This document shows, in pieces, positions 8,714 to 17,142 of a stretch of DNA of 64,000 bases. How positions within the stretch are numbered: the stretch's first letter is position 1; each line of letters begins with the position of its first letter. The stretch lies in assembly GCA_026415975.1 (NCBI GenBank), contig JAOAFZ010000002.1, positions 175,390 to 239,389 on the forward strand, read 5' to 3'. The position numbers and the translations under genes were made by a program. Below the pieces are notes generated by a model. It did no database searches and had not been told where the DNA came from. It saw nothing but the letters and a program-made list of their open reading frames with translations. This DNA comes from Patescibacteria group bacterium (lineage in GTDB: Bacteria; Patescibacteriota; Microgenomatia; UBA1406; GWC2-37-13).

Positions 8714-10495
8714 TTAAGAGGAAAGAAGCCAATTCCGGAACGCTTCCGGGGACCTGGTGTTTATGATATGTTTTGGCTCGAGCCAGCCGCGACGGGCTAC
8801 AGATACTCCGTAGCGCATAAAGTCCATGTGAGTGATATCGTGAGCGTCGGTATTAACCATAAAGGACGCTCCCCGGGTCATCGCCTCGCGTACCAGCATC
8901 TCGGGCAGATCAAGACGCAACGGATGGGAGTTGATCTCAAGAGCGACATTTCGCTCGACTGCTTCTGCAATAATAGCATTCCAGTCGGCATGTATTCCTT
9001 CGCGTTTATTAATGAGACGTCCAGTCGGATGACCCAGTACCCGTACTTTCCTATGTGAGAACGCCCTTGTGATACGTGCTGTCTGTGCGGCACGATCAAG
9101 AGCAAAGCCACTATGAATCGAGGCGATAATATAATCAAGAAACTCTCCCGCCTCCTCCGGTATCGCCAGCGAACCATCGCCAAGAATATCAACCTCAAGT
9201 CCGATGTAATACGGAATAGGACTCCCTTTCAAAACTGTATCAATATGCGCCTTCCGTTTCTGCAGGATCGATATAATATCGGCGTCGGTATGTCCGCTCA
9301 TACGCGGATTATGATCTGCAAACCCGATGTACGAATACCCCAGAGCTACTGCTTTTTCAACAATCTCTTCGTAGGTATGTTGACCAAGATCATGAGAGGT
9401 GGAAATGTTGTAGGAAGAGTGGATGTGAAAATCTCCCCGAATATCCGTTTCGGCAACCAGAGAAGGAAGCTTATTTTGCTGCGCCAGATCGATTTCAGTG
9501 GTCCCTTCCCGGATTTCCGGTGGTATCCAGGCAAGACCCAAAAAACGGTAAAACTCCTCTTCAGATGAAAATTTGTGCAGTTTTTTGGTGCTGATGTCTT
9601 TGATCCCGTACTCATTCAGTGAGTATCCTTTTTTCAGCGCGAACTCCCGCAGGGCGATATTGTGCTGTTTACTTCCGGTGAAGTATTGAAGCATCGAGCC
9701 GTACTGCGCGCCGTCCGTTACCCGCAGATCAACGCGAACATTGGGCGGGTAGATAATCGACGCCTTTTTATCACCCGCATTGTCTACCGCAAGCATCCCA
9801 GGCGACTGGAGAAAGTGCGCAATTACCTCCTCTGCTTTGTCGTCCGGAGCTACCACGGCAATATCTACATCGCCGATTGTTGCAAGCTGCCGGCGAAGTG
9901 AGCCCATCGGATCAATCCTGCGGATGCAAGCAAGCGTTGACAGGTAAGCCGCTATCTGATCATAGATTGCCCGGGCAACGGGAAGTGGCATACGCTGCTT
10001 CCGGATACTGCCCGATCGAAACAGCTCAATGGACTCTACAAGATCCTGCTGAGATTTTTTCCCAAACCCTTCAAGTTTTTCAATCCTGCCTGCCTTTGCC
10101 AAAGACACGATATCGTCCAATACGGTTTTTTCATCGAAAAGCTTAAACTCGTGAATGAGCCTGATTGCCTTTTTCGGCCCGATACCCGGAACGTCCATAA
10201 GCACCGGTAATGTCGCCGGGACCCCAGCAAGCACAGCAGAAAAGTGCTTCGACTCACCGGTTCGAAAGAGCTCGTCTATGCTCTTTCCTATTGACCCACC
10301 AAACCCGGGAATATCTGCAAGAGTTCCTTCTTCCCAGATGGTATACAGTTCACGGGATAACTGCTCGACAGAATCGGCTGCTTTCTGGTAAGCAACTGAC
10401 TTGAAACGGTTTTCCCCTTTAAGCTGGTACACAGCAGCAATTAAATGCAGGAGTTTTGCGATTTTCTTATTGGAGAACGCTTCGGAAAATGCCAT
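8714..10495 (-). CDS. polX: Family X DNA polymerase with PHP domain (PolX)
   Basis: Bacterial-type PolX of 593 aa: an N-terminal helix-hairpin-helix region (VPGIGPKKAIRLIHEF), the Pol-beta nucleotidyltransferase motif GSLRRQ...IGDVDIAV with its metal-binding aspartates, and a C-terminal PHP phosphoesterase domain starting DFHIHSSYN and containing GFADHNPRMSGHTDAD. The family fills short gaps in base-excision repair, with the PHP domain giving 3'-5' exonuclease or AP-site activity. Full length and motifs look intact. It diverges from rnhB: the two start codons are 23 bp apart and their -10 boxes overlap, which suggests joint control of two repair/replication genes. Confidence 0.93.
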   Translation of the reverse strand: MAFSEAFSNKKIAKLLHLIAAVYQLKGENRFKSVAYQKAADSVEQLSRELYTIWEEGTLADIPGFGGSIGKSIDELFRTGESKHFSAVLAGVPATLPVLMDVPGIGPKKAIRLIHEFKLFDEKTVLDDIVSLAKAGRIEKLEGFGKKSQQDLVESIELFRSGSIRKQRMPLPVARAIYDQIAAYLSTLACIRRIDPMGSLRRQLATIGDVDIAVVAPDDKAEEVIAHFLQSPGMLAVDNAGDKKASIIYPPNVRVDLRVTDGAQYGSMLQYFTGSKQHNIALREFALKKGYSLNEYGIKDISTKKLHKFSSEEEFYRFLGLAWIPPEIREGTTEIDLAQQNKLPSLVAETDIRGDFHIHSSYNISTSHDLGQHTYEEIVEKAVALGYSYIGFADHNPRMSGHTDADIISILQKRKAHIDTVLKGSPIPYYIGLEVDILGDGSLAIPEEAGEFLDYIIASIHSGFALDRAAQTARITRAFSHRKVRVLGHPTGRLINKREGIHADWNAIIAEAVERNVALEINSHPLRLDLPEMLVREAMTRGASFMVNTDAHDITHMDFMRYGVSVARRGWLEPKHIINTRSPEAFRNWLLSS

Positions 10496-10503
10496 ACAAG
10501 CGT

Positions 10504-10511
10504 ATTATACT
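10504..10511. promoter_or_regulatory. Overlapping divergent -10 boxes of polX and rnhB
   Basis: Plus strand 10506-10511 reads TATACT, 7 nt before the rnhB ATG at 10519. The minus-strand complement of 10504-10509 reads TATAAT, 8 nt before the polX ATG at 10495. The two -10 boxes share four base pairs, so RNA polymerase could serve only one direction at a time. Both messages would begin at or next to their start codon. Confidence 0.6.
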
Positions 10512-10518
10512 AATCCCT

Positions 10519-11196
10519 ATGCACCCGATGCCTGACTTCCGCACCGAGGATCAGTACACCGCTTCCGGAACCTATGTAATTGGTATTGACGAAGTGGGGC
10601 GAGGCAGTCTAGCCGGACCGGTAATGGTGGGCGCTGTCTGCTTTCCGCTCCCTCCAGATCGCGCTTCTGATCTGCTTGCGTTAGGAATCAATGACTCCAA
10701 GCTAAAAACTGCCACAGCACGCCAACTTCTAGTACCCCGGATCAGAGAGCGTGCAATGGCCTGGAGTATAGCTTCATCTGACAGTGAATGTATAGACAGG
10801 TACGGCATTACAGACGCCTTCGAAGATGCCGCCTTTCAGGCAGTGACTGCGGTATCCCGCATGCTTCCACGCCACACACCGTGGGTAGTGCTTACCGATA
10901 CACTCACCGTAAAACGTTTCCGGCAAACCGGAATATCCCAGCATGCTGTACTCCATGGTGATCGCAACTCGATTACGATTGCAGCTGCCTCTATTCTTGC
11001 AAAGGTTGAGCGTGATGAGTATATGACTACTCTCCATCAGGAATTTTCGGCATACAACTGGATTAAGAACAAGGGATACGGAACCAGCGATCATCGCGAA
11101 GCACTCCGGTTATATGGCCCCACACCACATCACCGCAAGCTTTTTATTCGAAATGTTCTTCTGGAACGGTCTGCTGTCGGTAAGTGGCAAAAGTAA
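10519..11196 (+). CDS. rnhB: Ribonuclease HII
   Basis: Endonuclease cutting the RNA strand of RNA-DNA hybrids and single ribonucleotides in DNA. It starts the fold with GIDEVGRGSLAGP, giving the catalytic Asp-Glu pair. The third acid is in VLTDTL and the fourth in ILAKVERDEYM. The substrate-binding GYGTSDHREAL is also present. The start at 10519 gives 225 aa, the usual size. Longer in-frame starts at 10456 and 10489 would lie upstream of the TATACT box at 10506-10511 and inside polX, so I reject them. Confidence 0.93.
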   Translation: MHPMPDFRTEDQYTASGTYVIGIDEVGRGSLAGPVMVGAVCFPLPPDRASDLLALGINDSKLKTATARQLLVPRIRERAMAWSIASSDSECIDRYGITDAFEDAAFQAVTAVSRMLPRHTPWVVLTDTLTVKRFRQTGISQHAVLHGDRNSITIAAASILAKVERDEYMTTLHQEFSAYNWIKNKGYGTSDHREALRLYGPTPHHRKLFIRNVLLERSAVGKWQK

Positions 11197-11217
11197 ACAG
11201 CTCGCATTATTGTCCGC

Positions 11218-11246
11218 TTGACTTTTACTATAAGTTATTATATAAT
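11218..11246 (+). promoter_or_regulatory. Strong sigma-70-type promoter
   Basis: TTGACT at 11218-11223, a 17-nt AT-rich spacer and a perfect TATAAT at 11241-11246. Predicted start near 11253. It lies 22 nt after rnhB and points towards the 3' end of carB, with no clear protein gene downstream on the plus strand. Confidence 0.75.
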
Positions 11247-11252
11247 TGCCGG

Positions 11253-11400
11253 TGTGACGCGACAAGCAAGCGTCAGCAGAACATTTATACAAAGCAAAGT
11301 GTCGCCAGCAAGACACGTAGCGGGAAATCAGATCGGATACAAGCAGAGGTCTGCAACGCATCCCGTTGTGGCTCTATGATTGTAGCTGAACTTACCTTTT
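11253..11400 (+). ncRNA. Candidate structured small RNA
   Basis: Intergenic transcript predicted from the promoter just upstream. Three local hairpins are visible: GACGC/GCGTC around a GACAAGCAA loop, GTGTC/GACAC around a GCCAGCAA loop, and a GGGA...TCCC stem enclosing GCAGA/TCTGC. The first two loops share an AGCAA element. It does not match 6S, 4.5S/SRP, tmRNA or RNase P signatures that I know. The 3' end is not sharply defined: only a short T-run near 11396-11401 is present, so it may run into the carB 3' end as antisense RNA. Confidence 0.4.
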
Positions 11401-11402
11401 TA

Positions 11403-14400
11403 CTAGTGCTTCGGAACGTACTCGAACCAAGCCTTGACCTCCATTTTTTCTTCTTCGTAGCGGTGGAGCGCACGAATAAAGACGTTTGCATTCAAAATGT
11501 TCGTAATAAGCGGAATATTCGCATCAACAGCGGCTCTGCGAATGCGGAATCCATCCGTCTGGTGCTCGCCAATATGCTCCGTCTCTTTTACGTCATCAAT
11601 ATCGCTGATGTTGACCACAAGCCCCACAACTTTATCGCGGATCAGATCCACGACATTCGGGCTCTTACCCTCGTACATCTTGAAAACCGGAGTGCAGGGA
11701 ATCCCTCGTGATGACAGAAAAACCTGCGTTTTCCCCGTTGCATACAACGCGTAGCCCATCTCTTTAAGAAGGCGGGCGGAGTCAAAAAACAGGTCTTTGT
11801 TCAATCCCCCACCAATGGAAAGGAGCGCCGCTTTCTTTTTTACGGACACTCCGGTAGAGAGCATGGATTTAAGGAACGCTTCTTCCAGGGTATCACCAAA
11901 ACAAGCTACCTCCCCAGTACTGGACATCTCGACGCGAAGTATCGGATCAGCTCCTTCCAGCCGGGAAAACGAGAACTGCGGCACCTTGACCAGTACGGAC
12001 TCCGGGTAGTCGTACTCCTCTACGGTTGCCTTGCCAAACATCGCATCGACAATCTTCTGAGCAAAATTGATCCGGAGGGCTTTCGAGATCATCGGGAAGG
12101 TGCGGGAGGCACGAAGATTCACCTCGATCACCCGCACTTTGTTGTCTTTAGCTAGGAACTGGATGTTAAACGGCCCGGTAATCCTGAGCGCCTTTGCCAA
12201 CTTGCGCCCAATATCCAGTATCTTGCGCTCGGTGATTACAAAAACACGCTGTGGCGGAAAGACGATTGTAGCATCACCGGAATGCACCCCGGCATGTTCC
12301 ACGTGTTCCGATATTGCCTGACAGACGATCTCGCCGTTCTGGGCAACTGCGTCCAGTTCGAGCTCCTTGCTTTCCGTGTAGAACTTGGAAATGATCACCG
12401 GATGCTCACGACTGATCGCGGTTGCCTTACGGGTGTACTTTTCCAACGCGCTTGGATTATAGCAAACCGCCATTGCTGCACCGGAAAGAACATAGGACGG
12501 GCGCACCAGAACCGGATACCCCACCTCTTCTGCAAATTTTTTTGCATCCGCAATCGTGGTCAGCTTACTCCACCGCGGCTGGGCAATCTCCAACTCATCC
12601 AGAAGAGCGGAAAACTTGGTGCGATCTTCGCAGCGGTCAATATCTTCCGCACTGGTGCCCATCAGACGAAAGCCGTAATGGGAAAGCGAGAAAGCCAGAT
12701 TATTCGGGCGCTGCCCCCCAACCGAAACGATCACTCCTTCCGGGTTCTCGTATTCGTAAATATCGGCAACACGCTCAAAGGTAAGCTCCTCGAAGTACAG
12801 ACGGTCCGATATATCATAATCCGTGGAAACTGTTTCCGGATTACAGTTGACGACGATCGACTTTCTGCCATGTTTTGCAAGATGCATGACAGCGTTAACA
12901 CAGGTCCAGTCGAACTCGACAGATGACCCGATATGGTACGGGCCGGACCCAAGCACCATGACCCCGCTCTTTCCCACCGGCTCCACATCGTAATGACTGC
13001 CATGGTAGGTGACATAAAGATAATTTGCCTGCGCCGGAAACTCGCCGGCAAGCGTATCGATCTTGAAAATGGCCGGAGTAACACCGAGCTTTTTGCGAAT
13101 CTTCCGGATCTCGAGACCTTTCTTGCCGCCGACCATCTTGCCGATATACTTGTCGGAAAAGCCGTTTTCTTTAAGCTCGCGGAGAGTCGGTTCATCAAGC
13201 ACGGGGTTGTCGCGAAAGGTTTTTTCGTTTCTGACGATCGCCTCCAGCCGGAATAGAAACCAGGGATCGATCCCGGTACGCTTGTAAAGCGAATCCACGG
13301 TCTCCCCATCCATAAGAGCCCTGCAGAGAGCAAAGATACGCCGCGGGGTAGGACGCTCAATATGATTCCTATAATCATCCCCTTCAGCAAATTGGTAGTC
13401 GGTAACGCCCTCTACCTCGACATCGAGCATACGAACAGCCTTTTGTATTGCTTCCTCGAACGAGCGACCGATCGACATAACCTCCCCCACCGATTTCATC
13501 CCGCTCCCGATGCGCTGATCCACTCCGATGAATTTGTCCAGATCCCAGCGAGGAAACTTAACGACCAGATAATCAAGTGCTGGCTCGAAGCACGACTGGG
13601 TAACCTGCGTCATCTGATTTTTGACCTCGGTCAGGGCTTTCCCCAACATCAGCTTGGCGGCGACGTAGGCCAGCGGGTAGCCGGTAGCTTTAGATGCCAG
13701 CGCCGAGGAACGGGACAACCGGGGGTTTAGCTCGATAATGTAGTACTCTATTTCGCCGTCGGGTTTGGGGTTGAGCGCAAACTGTACGTTACACTCACCA
13801 ACAATTTTTAGGCTGCGGACCAGCTGCATAGCGACCTGGCGTAGGTAATGGTACTCGAAATTGGTGAGCGTCTGGCTGGGCGCCACTACGATCGACTCGC
13901 CGGTGTGGATCCCCAGCGGATCGAAGTTTTCCATGTTACAAACGGTAACGCAGTTGTCGTGCCGGTCGCGGACCACCTCGTACTCTACTTCCTTGTAGTG
14001 GTGCAGATACTGCTCTACCAGTACCTGGGAGGTAAAGGCGAACGCGTCCTTCATCCGGTCTTTCATGGTCTTCTCGTCGAAGATGATCCCCGAACTCTGT
14101 CCGCCGAGTGCGAAGGCGGCACGGGTCATGACAGGATACCCAAGCTCTGCAGCATATTTGAGTGCTTCCTCTGCGGAATATGCGGCAAAGCTGGCGGGGG
14201 TTGAGAGTCCCTGTTCGCGGACATGCTTTGCGAACAGCTCGCGATCTTCTGCAATTTCGATTGAAGTTACGGGGGTTCCGAGAACCTGAACACCGTATTT
14301 GTCCAAAATACCCTTTTTAAACAGGCCTAATCCGGCGTTGAGCGCAGTCTGTCCGCCAAAGGAGAGCGCGATGGCATCAGGCTTCTCTTTTTTAATGACC

Positions 14401-14636
14401 TCTTCAATGAAATACTCGGTTACCGGAAGAAAGTACACTTCGTCTGCAAGGTGTTCAGATGTTTGGATTGTAGCGATATTTGGGTTTATCAGGACGGTCC
14501 GGATACCCTCTTCCTTGAACGCCTTGATTGCCTGGGAACCGGAGTAGTCGAACTCCCCTGCCTGCCCGATTTTAAGGGCACCCGAACCGAGAACTAGGAT
14601 TGTCTTCGGCTTTGGTACGGGTACGTTTTGAGTCAT
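11403..14636 (-). CDS. carB: Carbamoyl-phosphate synthase, large subunit
   Basis: Full-length CarB (1077 aa), which makes carbamoyl phosphate from bicarbonate, ammonia and two ATP. It has two ATP-grasp halves beginning KTILVLGSGALKIGQAGEFDYSG and GVMVLGSGPYHIGSSVEFDW, the internal HTGESIVVAPSQTL and HSGDATIVFPPQ segments, and a C-terminal MGS-like regulatory region (ALYATGKTQVFLSSRG). The last gene of pyrB-carA-carB; the gap to carA is 68 nt. A minus-strand TATAAT (complement of 14646-14651) ends 9 nt before the ATG, so carB may also be transcribed alone. Fits de novo pyrimidine (and arginine) synthesis. Confidence 0.97.
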   Translation of the reverse strand: MTQNVPVPKPKTILVLGSGALKIGQAGEFDYSGSQAIKAFKEEGIRTVLINPNIATIQTSEHLADEVYFLPVTEYFIEEVIKKEKPDAIALSFGGQTALNAGLGLFKKGILDKYGVQVLGTPVTSIEIAEDRELFAKHVREQGLSTPASFAAYSAEEALKYAAELGYPVMTRAAFALGGQSSGIIFDEKTMKDRMKDAFAFTSQVLVEQYLHHYKEVEYEVVRDRHDNCVTVCNMENFDPLGIHTGESIVVAPSQTLTNFEYHYLRQVAMQLVRSLKIVGECNVQFALNPKPDGEIEYYIIELNPRLSRSSALASKATGYPLAYVAAKLMLGKALTEVKNQMTQVTQSCFEPALDYLVVKFPRWDLDKFIGVDQRIGSGMKSVGEVMSIGRSFEEAIQKAVRMLDVEVEGVTDYQFAEGDDYRNHIERPTPRRIFALCRALMDGETVDSLYKRTGIDPWFLFRLEAIVRNEKTFRDNPVLDEPTLRELKENGFSDKYIGKMVGGKKGLEIRKIRKKLGVTPAIFKIDTLAGEFPAQANYLYVTYHGSHYDVEPVGKSGVMVLGSGPYHIGSSVEFDWTCVNAVMHLAKHGRKSIVVNCNPETVSTDYDISDRLYFEELTFERVADIYEYENPEGVIVSVGGQRPNNLAFSLSHYGFRLMGTSAEDIDRCEDRTKFSALLDELEIAQPRWSKLTTIADAKKFAEEVGYPVLVRPSYVLSGAAMAVCYNPSALEKYTRKATAISREHPVIISKFYTESKELELDAVAQNGEIVCQAISEHVEHAGVHSGDATIVFPPQRVFVITERKILDIGRKLAKALRITGPFNIQFLAKDNKVRVIEVNLRASRTFPMISKALRINFAQKIVDAMFGKATVEEYDYPESVLVKVPQFSFSRLEGADPILRVEMSSTGEVACFGDTLEEAFLKSMLSTGVSVKKKAALLSIGGGLNKDLFFDSARLLKEMGYALYATGKTQVFLSSRGIPCTPVFKMYEGKSPNVVDLIRDKVVGLVVNISDIDDVKETEHIGEHQTDGFRIRRAAVDANIPLITNILNANVFIRALHRYEEEKMEVKAWFEYVPKH

Positions 14637-14704
14637 GCTAGCTTGATTATATAGGGCAACGTGTTTTTTTCAACCTAAGTTCATTCGATACGCGGCGGCA
14701 AACG

Positions 14705-15748
14705 TTACAGCTTCTCCACAAAATAATCGAAGAGCCACTCCGTATCCGATGGACCGGGCGTAGCCTCCGGGTGAAACTGCACCGAAAAAAATGGTTTGGA
14801 TACGTGATGAATGCCCTCGTTCGTACCATCGTTGGCATTGGTGAACCAGGGCTTGAAATCTTTCGGTATCTCCCCCACCGCAAACCCGTGATTCTGGGTC
14901 GTCAGATAACACCGGCCTGTTCCCTCCTGGATACAAGGCTGGTTTTGGCTGCGGTGGCCGAATTTAAGCTTATAGGTGTCTCCTCCTGCGGCCAGTGCCA
15001 AAATCTGATTGCCCAGACAGATGCCAAAGATAGGGATATCCCTCTCCATTGCCTGGCGTGCGATTTCAATCGTTTTCACCGCTGTTTTGGGATCGCCGGG
15101 GCCGTTGGAAAGAAGTACGCCGTCGTACTTCTCGTCCAGTGTGAAGATGTCGTAATCCCACGGTACCCGTACCACCCGGATGTTGCGGTCCACGAGGTTC
15201 TTGATGATATTGTTCTTAACACCGCAGTCGAAGACGGCAACGGTTTTGGTCCCTTTCTCGTTAATGATCCGCACGCCTTCGAGTGAGGCTTGGGCGGCAA
15301 GGTTTTCGGCGTTCACGTCCACGATGCCAGGGTCTACCCCATCGATTATGATTCTCCCCAGCTGTACACCCTCGTCACGGATTTTCTTGGCCAGGAAGCG
15401 AGTGTCTTTGATCTCGAGTGCGGGTACCCTGTACTCTTTTAGCCAGGTAGCAAGCGTCTTGGTGCTCTGGAAATGATTGGGGGTATCGATATACGAGCTG
15501 ACCACCAGTCCGGCGATCTGGATCTTCTCGGACTCCCAGTATTTCGCCTCAGGAATCCCGTAATTCCCCACGAGCGGGTAGGTCATCACCAGGATCTGAC
15601 CGGAATAGGACGGATCGGTAAAGCTCTCCGGATAACCAACCATCCCGGTGGAAAACACGATCTCGCCGGGACTTGAGCGGTCAGCGCCGAACGATCGGCC
15701 TTCGATGGTGGTTCCGTCCGCAAAAACAAGCTGTCCTGATTTCGCCAT
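14705..15748 (-). CDS. carA: Carbamoyl-phosphate synthase, small subunit
   Basis: Glutamine amidotransferase subunit (347 aa) that feeds ammonia to CarB. The N-terminal CPSase domain shows FADGTTIEGRSFGAD and GEIVFSTGMVGYPESFTDPSY. The class I GATase domain has the nucleophile elbow FGICLGNQ and the catalytic His-Glu in FHPEATPGPSD. Slightly shorter than the usual 370-380 aa but with all key parts. It starts 14 nt after the pyrB stop, with a TACAAT-like box between them 6 nt from the ATG, so both read-through and independent initiation are possible. Confidence 0.96.
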   Translation of the reverse strand: MAKSGQLVFADGTTIEGRSFGADRSSPGEIVFSTGMVGYPESFTDPSYSGQILVMTYPLVGNYGIPEAKYWESEKIQIAGLVVSSYIDTPNHFQSTKTLATWLKEYRVPALEIKDTRFLAKKIRDEGVQLGRIIIDGVDPGIVDVNAENLAAQASLEGVRIINEKGTKTVAVFDCGVKNNIIKNLVDRNIRVVRVPWDYDIFTLDEKYDGVLLSNGPGDPKTAVKTIEIARQAMERDIPIFGICLGNQILALAAGGDTYKLKFGHRSQNQPCIQEGTGRCYLTTQNHGFAVGEIPKDFKPWFTNANDGTNEGIHHVSKPFFSVQFHPEATPGPSDTEWLFDYFVEKL

Positions 15749-15762
15749 GGGTATATTGTAGC

Positions 15763-16734
15763 TTATAATGCGCCAAGCACCATAGTCAGAAGCGCCATAC
15801 GGGTATACATGCCGTTTTTGACCTGCCGAGTAAAGTACACCGCCCGTGGATCGTCATCTACGGCTGGCTCGATTTCTCCTACTCGTGGCAATGGGTGCAT
15901 AAGAATAAGCGTATCGCTCCCCTTTTGTTTCACAAGTTCCGGGGTAAGGATGAAGGCGTTTTTAATGCGTTCGTACTCGGCCAGATCGTCGAATCGCTCT
16001 TTCTGAACGCGGGTCCAGTACCAGACATCACAGTCTGCGGGAATGTCGGATTCGGAGTGGATTTCGGTGATGGTAATGCCGCGTGAGCGATAGGTGTCTA
16101 TTAGCATAGCAGGCAGCCGAAGCCGCTCCGGTGACAGCAACGTAACGCGAACGCCGGAAAACAAAGACAACCCAAAAAGTAGCGAATGAACCGTACGCCC
16201 GTACAAGAGGTCGCCGGAGATCAGGACCCGAATGCCATCCAAGCTTTTGCGGTGCTCTAACATCGTAAACATATCCATAAGCCCCTGCGTAGGGTGTTCG
16301 CCGGAGCCATCGCCGGCATTCAGAACCGGAATGGACACGGCACGAGCAACCTTTTCTACCGATCCCACTTCGGGGTGCCGCATGATAATAGCATCCAGGT
16401 AATTTTCCATGACGCGTCCCATGTCTTCCAAGGTCTCCCCTTTCACCGAAGACGATGCCTTGCCCGCCTCCTGCATTTCCAGGGTATTCCCCCCCAGACG
16501 TTTTACGGCAACACTGAACGAGGAAAACGTCCGCGACGAGGGCTCAAAGAAAAACAGACCAACTATGTGTTTTTTTAGCAGCGAGAGCATCCGTTCCGTT
16601 TCCACACGTTTTTTAAGCTGAGTGATCGTATCGAACAAAAGCTCCACGGATGGACGATCAAACTGGGTAAGGGAGACGATATCTTTGCCGGTATAACGCG
16701 ATGCTATGGGTTCTAGAGGCGTTTTGGCGGTCAT
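15763..16734 (-). CDS. pyrB: Aspartate carbamoyltransferase, catalytic chain
   Basis: ATCase catalytic subunit (323 aa), joining carbamoyl phosphate and aspartate. The carbamoyl-phosphate loop is FFEPSSRTFSS (the usual S-T-R-T reads S-S-R-T), followed by NAGDGSGEHPTQGLMD and the C-terminal LMHPLPRVGEIEPAVD...YFTRQVKNGMYTRMALL. No regulatory chain gene (pyrI) or dihydroorotase gene is next to it. First gene of the pyrB-carA-carB cluster. A TATACT (complement of 16743-16748) ends 8 nt before the ATG, so there is no room for a pyrimidine-sensing attenuator leader; control, if any, must act at initiation. Confidence 0.95.
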   Translation of the reverse strand: MTAKTPLEPIASRYTGKDIVSLTQFDRPSVELLFDTITQLKKRVETERMLSLLKKHIVGLFFFEPSSRTFSSFSVAVKRLGGNTLEMQEAGKASSSVKGETLEDMGRVMENYLDAIIMRHPEVGSVEKVARAVSIPVLNAGDGSGEHPTQGLMDMFTMLEHRKSLDGIRVLISGDLLYGRTVHSLLFGLSLFSGVRVTLLSPERLRLPAMLIDTYRSRGITITEIHSESDIPADCDVWYWTRVQKERFDDLAEYERIKNAFILTPELVKQKGSDTLILMHPLPRVGEIEPAVDDDPRAVYFTRQVKNGMYTRMALLTMVLGAL

Positions 16735-17106
16735 CTGTAGGGAGTATAGCGGAGCGGACGGGCGATGTCAATCAAGAGTGCGCGCGAAAAATGAGCTTGT
16801 CTCACCATTGCTGTCCCCCTCATCGCTTAGACGCAAGTGGCTCGTCGCCGGTGCGGGTAAAGATATTAAGTACTACAGGTATTTTTACATACCAAATACA
16901 TACTGCATTACAAAATACTCTTGACTTTTATTATTTAGTCCTATAGTCTTAATTATAGTTACAAGTTCCTTGAAAATACACGGAGCAAAATTTTGAAACC
17001 GATCCGGTTTCGGAGGTTTTCTAGAAACCCCCTTCTCAAAGTTTTCAAAAAACCAAAATCACATATGGGCTCTGCTCGACGGTGTCCCCCGAAGAGTTGG
17101 CCCCTA
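16735..17106. other. Intergenic region with divergent transcription
   Basis: This 372-nt gap holds the minus-strand promoter of pyrB at its left edge and, on the plus strand, a promoter (16921) and the body of a candidate small RNA that ends in a terminator at 17109-17142. The reading frame open here on the plus strand shows no protein-like composition. Confidence 0.5.
16921..16947 (+). promoter_or_regulatory. Promoter of candidate sRNA
   Basis: TTGACT at 16921-16926 and TATAGT at 16942-16947 with a 15-nt spacer (an alternative TAGTCT has a 17-nt spacer). Second intergenic promoter near the pyr operon with a TTGACT -35. Confidence 0.5.
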
Positions 17107-17142
17107 CTAGCCCCTCGAGCTCAGTTTCGCGGGGCTTTTTTT
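16955..17142 (+). ncRNA. Candidate small RNA with intrinsic terminator
   Basis: About 190-nt predicted transcript between pyrB and the membrane redox gene. Local stems: GTTCC/GGAGC, a perfect 7-bp GAAACCG/CGGTTTC with loop ATC, GGTTT/AAACC, and GGG-CTCT/AGAG-CCC. It ends with AGCCCC/GGGGCT followed by seven T at 17136-17142. The terminator overlaps the last codons of the minus-strand gene that ends at 17107, so the RNA is antisense to that 3' end. No known RNA family recognised. Confidence 0.45.

Noticed and set aside
11184-11711. 175-codon plus-strand frame running from rnhB into carB
   Set aside because: Most of it is antisense to carB with low-complexity Phe/Asn runs; the upstream part is better explained by the orphan RNA candidate.
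16735-16960. Pyrimidine-responsive attenuator or PyrR-binding leader before pyrB
   Set aside because: The -10 box ends 8 nt before the pyrB ATG, so no leader RNA exists to carry one on this promoter.
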